Assembly (NCBI GenBank): GCA_018333395.1
Contig: JAGXSQ010000029.1
Coordinates: 1 to 8,712, forward strand
Source: Dethiobacter sp.
GTDB taxonomy: Bacteria; Bacillota_D; Dethiobacteria; Dethiobacterales; Dethiobacteraceae
DNA length: 8,712 nucleotides
Reading direction: 5' to 3'
The position numbers were made by a program, and so were the translations under genes. The notes below the pieces were generated by a model. It had not been told where the DNA came from. It worked only from the letters and a program-made list of their open reading frames with translations, and searched no databases. Every line of letters begins with the position of its first letter. Position 1 is the stretch's first letter. This document shows, in pieces, positions 4,923 to 8,712 of this stretch.

Positions 4923-6229
4923 GAGAACGCCTAAAAACGCTGCTGCTTCTGGCGCTGTTGCTCTGCAGCCTTGTCCTGACGGGACGGCTGTTGTTTGGTG
5001 TGCCGCCGCTGGAAACAGCTGCTCCGCCTGCCTATGAAAAACTGACCTTTGGAGAATTGCGGCCTCCCGACAGACAAATTCTACCGACACTCCGCCTTGG
5101 CACGCAACAATTATGGCCCTGGAGCCCGGGATATGACAAGGCCTGGGAAAGCGTGCGGCAACTGCTAAGCCAATCCCGGGAGGCAGCCTTGGAGAGGCAA
5201 GAAAAACCTCGCGTCCCGGAAGACGGGCAGCATCTGCTGGTGCAGTTCCCTAGGCCTGTTCCGCCGGAACTCTGGGGAGGCCTCGAGCAGATCAAGGCAC
5301 AGGCGGTAAGTGCTATTTACTGGCAGGAACGCGACCCTGCAGCTATTTGGTATCGTGAGGAGCGGGGCGACTGGCTACAGGTCAGGTCGACGGCTCTTTC
5401 TGCGGTAGGGCCAGCGGAGCTAGGGGAAGTTTTTGCGGGTGCCCCTTCTTTCCAGGCGGCTGACTGGCAGGAATGGGCCACGCTTGGCCTGCCACTGGAG
5501 GGAGAAATTTTGCTTCCTGTCACGCGGCCAGCGTTGTCACCACGTTTTGTGACGCATGAAGAGCTGGATATTAACAAGCTCCTGCGCAGCATTTTCCTTA
5601 ATCTGGCGCTGGTACGCCGGATTGAAGAGCAAGAGGGTGCTGTTATTTACACTGACGGGCAGCGAGGCTTGCGTCTTTTTGACCATGGAGAAGTGGAGTT
5701 CAGCGCCCCCAAAAGTGAGCCGGGGCTGGACGAAATGGCTCTCTTGCCAGCCTTGCGGCGCACAGCACAGTACTTGCAATTAATGGGGGGCTGGCCGGAG
5801 CACTTGTTTGTGGGCGAAATTGTCCCGGAAATCGGCGTCGTGCCCGGGCGCGGGGGCGAAACGTATCAGGTTGCTTTCTTTTCCGTTCAGCATGGTATAC
5901 GCCTGCTGGGGCCAGAACCACCTGTGCGACTGCGCTTTTCTGACCGCGGAGTTATCTCCTATAACAGACAGGTCCGCATTCTAGGCGATAAGGCAGGCCA
6001 AGCGCGGCCGCTGATCAGTCCGCTGGTGGCCGCTTCGTCCGTAAGGAAAGCTTTGGGGGACGAGAGTAACGCGCCCAAGCTACGGGAGGTCTTCCCGGCG
6101 TACTATGTGCAGAACCCGGTCAGTAAACACGCTGTTTCTCCTCCCGTCTGGGCTTTCGTCTTTAGCGACGGGCGGACGGCTATCGTTCACGGGCACAGCG
6201 GCTCGTTCCTTTCCTGGCAGCAGCAATGA
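4919..6229 (+). CDS. yycH: YycH (WalH), extracytoplasmic WalK regulator
   Basis: This 436-residue protein has one N-terminal membrane segment (about 5-25) and a large extracytoplasmic part, matching the YycH layout and length (about 455 in Bacillus). In relatives YycH and YycI interact with WalK through their membrane segments and modulate it: inhibition in Bacillus subtilis, activation reported in Staphylococcus aureus. The identification rests mainly on position, topology and size; primary sequence in this family is poorly conserved, and I see no catalytic motif. Start GTG 4919 overlaps the walK stop (GTGA) and is preceded by GGAGGGG (4905-4911). The cysteine at 16 sits in LLLLC and lacks a small residue at -1, so it is not a lipoprotein. 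The last residues end in a run of glutamines. yycI starts 13 bases downstream. Confidence 0.85.
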   Translation: MRERLKTLLLLALLLCSLVLTGRLLFGVPPLETAAPPAYEKLTFGELRPPDRQILPTLRLGTQQLWPWSPGYDKAWESVRQLLSQSREAALERQEKPRVPEDGQHLLVQFPRPVPPELWGGLEQIKAQAVSAIYWQERDPAAIWYREERGDWLQVRSTALSAVGPAELGEVFAGAPSFQAADWQEWATLGLPLEGEILLPVTRPALSPRFVTHEELDINKLLRSIFLNLALVRRIEEQEGAVIYTDGQRGLRLFDHGEVEFSAPKSEPGLDEMALLPALRRTAQYLQLMGGWPEHLFVGEIVPEIGVVPGRGGETYQVAFFSVQHGIRLLGPEPPVRLRFSDRGVISYNRQVRILGDKAGQARPLISPLVAASSVRKALGDESNAPKLREVFPAYYVQNPVSKHAVSPPVWAFVFSDGRTAIVHGHSGSFLSWQQQ

Positions 6230-6235
6230 GGGGGG
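6229..6235 (+). promoter_or_regulatory. Shine-Dalgarno that decides the yycI start
   Basis: AGGGGGG at 6229-6235 lies 7 bases before GTG 6243. The G run overlaps the end of the yycH stop codon region. It supports GTG 6243 over the in-frame ATG at 6105, which lies inside yycH and has no ribosome site. Confidence 0.7.
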
Positions 6236-6242
6236 TTCGTGT

Positions 6243-7094
6243 GTGGACCTATCCAGAGCCAAAACAATCCTGATTTTTTGTTTTTTGTTGCTGAATCTTT
6301 TTTTAGCGTTCCGACTGTGGTATAGTCCTCGCAATCTGGAAGACGGAGCGGCACTTACTGCCGCAGAGGCGGGACACGCCCGGGAGGCACTGGCCGCCGC
6401 GGGTTATGAGCTGGCAACGGTGCTTCCGCGCCAAGTGCCCCGGCTGGCGCTTCTTCATGTAACTCGCCAGCCGCTGGAAGCAGCGTTGTGGCAACAGCGG
6501 GTTTTTGGCACGGCGGAGACGGAGAAGACGCTTGAAGCAGGGAAAACCATTTACATTCAGGGTGATGAACGGCTGGAAGTAACGTCAGACACGCTCGTTT
6601 TTTCTACTACTGGTAGCGGGCAGACTGGCACAAAGACAGGTGAAGAGAGACGGCAAACAGTGGAAAGTTTCCTGCGCGAGCGCGGCTTCTGGCAAGAGGG
6701 GCTAAAGTTTGACCGCTCCTTCCCGGCTGGCCCGGGAACTTATTACTATCGCTATGTGCAGACCTTTCAGGCTATCCCGCTTTTTGCCGGGGGTGTGGAC
6801 GTACGTGTCCAAGATGGCGCTGTCAGAGAGGTGAAGTCTTTCCTGGTGCAGCCGCTAGAGTTCAGCGGCTGGGAAATCCAGGTGATTTCGGCGGCGGAGG
6901 CGCTGAGCACTTTTGTCCGGATGCCACCTTCATTGTCTGACAGGCGGATTGTCAATATCACTCTGGGTTACTTTAGTCAGGATTACGATGCTAGGCGCTG
7001 GGAAATTGCCCCCGCCTGGCGTATAGCTACCGCTGACGGTCAGTCTTTCTACATTAATGCCTTCACCGGAGAAAAAGAATCTCCGGATTGGTAA
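6243..7094 (+). CDS. yycI: YycI (WalI), extracytoplasmic WalK regulator
   Basis: From GTG 6243 the product has 283 residues, against about 280 for Bacillus YycI. The N-terminus MDLSRAKTILIFCFLLLNLF closely resembles MDWSKTKTIFI... of YycI and forms the single membrane anchor (about 8-25). The rest is extracytoplasmic, with a YycI/YycH-like beta-rich C-terminal domain ending in PAWRIATADGQSFYINAFTGE, a PepSY-like strand-turn pattern. In relatives YycI pairs with YycH and acts on WalK. An in-frame ATG at 6105 would add 46 residues but would overlap yycH by 125 bases, lacks a ribosome site, and would bury the membrane anchor. It is the last of the four genes in the walR-K-H-I block; an 87-base gap follows before murA with no terminator visible. 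Confidence 0.88.
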   Translation: MDLSRAKTILIFCFLLLNLFLAFRLWYSPRNLEDGAALTAAEAGHAREALAAAGYELATVLPRQVPRLALLHVTRQPLEAALWQQRVFGTAETEKTLEAGKTIYIQGDERLEVTSDTLVFSTTGSGQTGTKTGEERRQTVESFLRERGFWQEGLKFDRSFPAGPGTYYYRYVQTFQAIPLFAGGVDVRVQDGAVREVKSFLVQPLEFSGWEIQVISAAEALSTFVRMPPSLSDRRIVNITLGYFSQDYDARRWEIAPAWRIATADGQSFYINAFTGEKESPDW

Positions 7095-7181
7095 ACTTAG
7101 ACGTCGGACAGGAAATCTGTTGCTAAGAGAGAATACACCCTTTCATAACATAAATGCTTTCATTGCATCGGAGGTTGGAAA

Positions 7182-8438
7182 ATGCCCAAGCTGCTCGTTA
7201 CCGGCGGAAAAAGACCGCTGCAGGGAACGGTTAAAATCAGCGGTGCCAAAAACGCTGCTGTAGCCATTATACCGGCGGCAATCTTGACCTCAGCCCCCGT
7301 CAGGCTGGAAAACCTGCCGGAGATAAGTGATATCCACGTTCTTGTGGAAATCCTGCAATCACTCGGTGTCCGTGCCAGTTGGCCGGAACCCGGAGTGTTG
7401 CTTCTGGATTCTTCCGGGCTGCACAGTTGGCAGGCGCCCTATCGCCTGGTTAGCAGGTTGCGTGCCTCCTATTATCTGCTGGGTGCCCTTGCCGGCCGTT
7501 TTGGCCGCGCTGAAGTGCCTGCTCCGGGTGGTTGTGACCTGGGCCCCAGGCCCATTGACCAGCATCTGAAAGGCCTGGCTGCCCTAGGCGCACAGATTGA
7601 AGTCGAACACGGTCTGGTTAAGATCGCGGCGAAAGGGCTTTATGGTGGTGACATCTATCTGGACGTAGTCAGTGTTGGCGCCACCATTAACCTGATGCTG
7701 GCCGCTGTCCGTGCTCAGGGCAAGACGGTGATTGAAAATGCGGCTAGAGAGCCGGAAATCGTGGATGTAGCCAACTTTCTAAACGCTATGGGAGCCCGCA
7801 TCCGTGGTGCCGGGACCGACGTGATAAAAATCACGGGAGTCGATGAGCTGGGAGGGGTCGCCCATTCCGTTATTCCCGACCGCGTTGAAGCCGGCACGTA
7901 CATGATTGCTGCCGCAGCTACAGCGGGGGACGTTCTCTTGCTTGATGTTATCCCCAAACATCTGGATCCGGTGATTGCCAAGTTACGGGAGATGGGCGTT
8001 ACGGTCGAAGTTGCTGGTGACAGTCTGCGGGTATCGGTCAGAGAAACGCCGCAAGCTATCGATATCAAGACCTTCCCCTACCCTGGGTTTCCCACCGACC
8101 TTCAGTCCCTGGCGATGGTTCTGCTTACCCGGGCCGAAGGCAACAGCATCATTACGGAAAACGTTTTTGAGAGTCGCTTCAGGCATGTAGACGAACTAAA
8201 AAGAATGGGTGCCCGCATTAAGGTGGAGGGCCGATCAGCCATCATAGAGGGAGTCTGCCCCCTGAGTGGTGCCCCGGTGCGCGCCACGGATCTGCGGGCT
8301 GGTGCCGCCTTTATTATCGCCGGCCTGGTTGCTGACGGCAAGACGTTGATCAGCGACATTGACCATATATACCGCGGCTATGAAAATATTTGCGGCAAAC
8401 TTAGAGCTCTGGGCGCCTCACTTGTGGAAGTAGAATAA
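7182..8438 (+). CDS. murA: UDP-N-acetylglucosamine 1-carboxyvinyltransferase, MurZ/MurAB type
   Basis: Cytoplasmic enzyme transferring enolpyruvate from PEP to UDP-GlcNAc, the first committed step of peptidoglycan precursor synthesis. The 418 residues match full family length. Visible active-site features: K23-N24 (SGAKNAA), catalytic C118 in PGGCDLGPRP (equivalent to E. coli Cys115, the fosfomycin target, not replaced by Asp), D306 in GFPTD, and R398 in HIYRGYEN. The segment LRASYYLLGALAGRFGRA and the cysteine-loop context GPRPIDQH resemble Bacillus MurAB/MurZ (ASYYLMGAMLGRF) rather than MurAA (ASVLVMGP). Start ATG 7182 has GGAGG (7170-7174) 7 bases upstream. It follows yycI by 87 bases in the same direction, and a probable htrA follows, so it may be part of the walRK operon. 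A second murA elsewhere in the genome would be expected if this is the MurZ paralogue (inference). Confidence 0.97.
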   Translation: MPKLLVTGGKRPLQGTVKISGAKNAAVAIIPAAILTSAPVRLENLPEISDIHVLVEILQSLGVRASWPEPGVLLLDSSGLHSWQAPYRLVSRLRASYYLLGALAGRFGRAEVPAPGGCDLGPRPIDQHLKGLAALGAQIEVEHGLVKIAAKGLYGGDIYLDVVSVGATINLMLAAVRAQGKTVIENAAREPEIVDVANFLNAMGARIRGAGTDVIKITGVDELGGVAHSVIPDRVEAGTYMIAAAATAGDVLLLDVIPKHLDPVIAKLREMGVTVEVAGDSLRVSVRETPQAIDIKTFPYPGFPTDLQSLAMVLLTRAEGNSIITENVFESRFRHVDELKRMGARIKVEGRSAIIEGVCPLSGAPVRATDLRAGAAFIIAGLVADGKTLISDIDHIYRGYENICGKLRALGASLVEVE

Positions 8439-8448
8439 GACAGGAGCC

Positions 8449-8477
8449 TTAGTTTTGTCATATCTTTTTAATATATT
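8449..8477 (+). promoter_or_regulatory. Weak candidate promoter before the last gene
   Basis: The 76-base gap between murA and the last gene has an AT-rich core with a -10-like TATATT (8472-8477, five of six). TTAGTT lies 17 bases upstream and is a poor -35. A better -35 match, TTGTCA (8455-8460), has no suitable -10 at 16-18 bp. No terminator hairpin is present in the gap, so readthrough from murA is equally likely. Confidence 0.2.
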
Positions 8478-8514
8478 ATTGCTGGTCGGTCAGACTAAGA
8501 GGGGAGGTAGAGAC

Positions 8515-8712
8515 ATGGGATTTTTTGACGGGTTTTCCCACTCGCCCCGTAGAGGCGGGCTTGGGATGGTGGCGCTGGCCGCTTTGTGCGGAGCTATCAT
8601 CGGTGGGACGCTGGTGGCGTACGCTGTGCTCCGTTTTTACGGGCCGGGCGATGACCAGCCGTTGCCAGGACAAAGGGAACAAGATTTTCGGCAGGAGGCG
8701 CCCCTAGAGGGG
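8515..8712 (+). CDS. Probable HtrA/S1C-type serine protease, N-terminus only
   Basis: An ATG at 8515 with GGGGAGG (8501-8507) 7 bases upstream opens a frame that runs through the window end without a stop (66 codons). The visible part is a short polar N-terminus (MGFFDGFSHSPRRGG), one membrane segment (about 17-40, rich in small residues: ALAALCGAIIGGTLVAYAVL), then a low-complexity charged linker rich in G, P, Q, D and E. The protease and PDZ domains would lie downstream, so no catalytic residue is visible. The assignment rests on this topology plus the position after walRK-yycHI-murA, where Bacillota often carry htrA, sometimes with yycJ. The alternative is an unrelated single-pass membrane protein. 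Confidence 0.6.
   Translation, partial: MGFFDGFSHSPRRGGLGMVALAALCGAIIGGTLVAYAVLRFYGPGDDQPLPGQREQDFRQEAPLEG

Noticed and set aside
6105..6242. Upstream ATG extension of yycI
   Set aside because: It lies inside yycH, has no ribosome site, and adds 46 residues before the membrane anchor; GTG 6243 has AGGGGGG at 7 bases and gives the family N-terminus.
7120..7149. Promoter TTGCTA ... CATAAC before murA
   Set aside because: Both hexamers match consensus at only four of six positions with 18-bp spacing; too weak to list as a feature.
7057..7263. Small plus-strand frame bridging yycI and murA
   Set aside because: It overlaps both genes in another frame, and its start is inside yycI coding sequence without a ribosome site.

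Overview
The window reads as chromosomal DNA of a low- to mid-GC monoderm Bacillota, most likely a clostridial lineage (Peptococcaceae/Moorella-like). The reasons are a WalRK (YycFG) cluster with yycH, yycI and a murA/htrA-type tail, strong GGAGG-type ribosome binding sites, frequent GTG/TTG starts, and a tRNA gene that encodes its CCA end. All genes lie on the + strand. The genus is an inference; nothing here fixes it.

Layout. 1-120: tRNA-Glu(UUC) and its intrinsic terminator. 121-1677: a short leader, then a membrane-anchored LysM-G5-M23 cell-wall endopeptidase closed by a GC-rich terminator. 1678-1859: a dense regulatory gap. It holds a perfect WalR box (TGTAAC-N5-TGTAAT) 10 nt upstream of an extended -10, a hairpin followed by nine Ts inside the predicted leader, a second extended -10, and a run of ten Gs that forms the ribosome-binding region of the next gene. 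1860-2753: a membrane-anchored gluzincin (HEVTH...E) of the peptidase-MA-like type. 2792-7094: walR, walK, yycH and yycI, tightly packed with two overlaps. 7182-8438: murA, of the MurZ/MurAB sequence type. 8515 to the window end: the N-terminus of a membrane-anchored protein that by position and architecture is probably an HtrA-like (S1C) serine protease.

How it works together. WalK senses at the membrane and phosphorylates WalR; YycH and YycI are extracytoplasmic partners that tune WalK in relatives; WalR controls autolysins and wall genes. The neighbours are themselves wall and envelope enzymes: an M23 hydrolase, a metallopeptidase, MurA for the first committed step of peptidoglycan precursor synthesis, and a probable quality-control protease. 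The WalR box upstream of the metallopeptidase gene, with almost no room for a promoter before walR, suggests the whole operon is WalR-controlled, i.e. autoregulated.

Most worth a second look are the 1678-1859 gap (WalR box, possible attenuator, G10 tract at the ribosome binding site) and the WalK homologue, which lacks the cytoplasmic PAS domain of the Bacillus protein. No wholly new system is evident; the novelty is in regulation and architecture.
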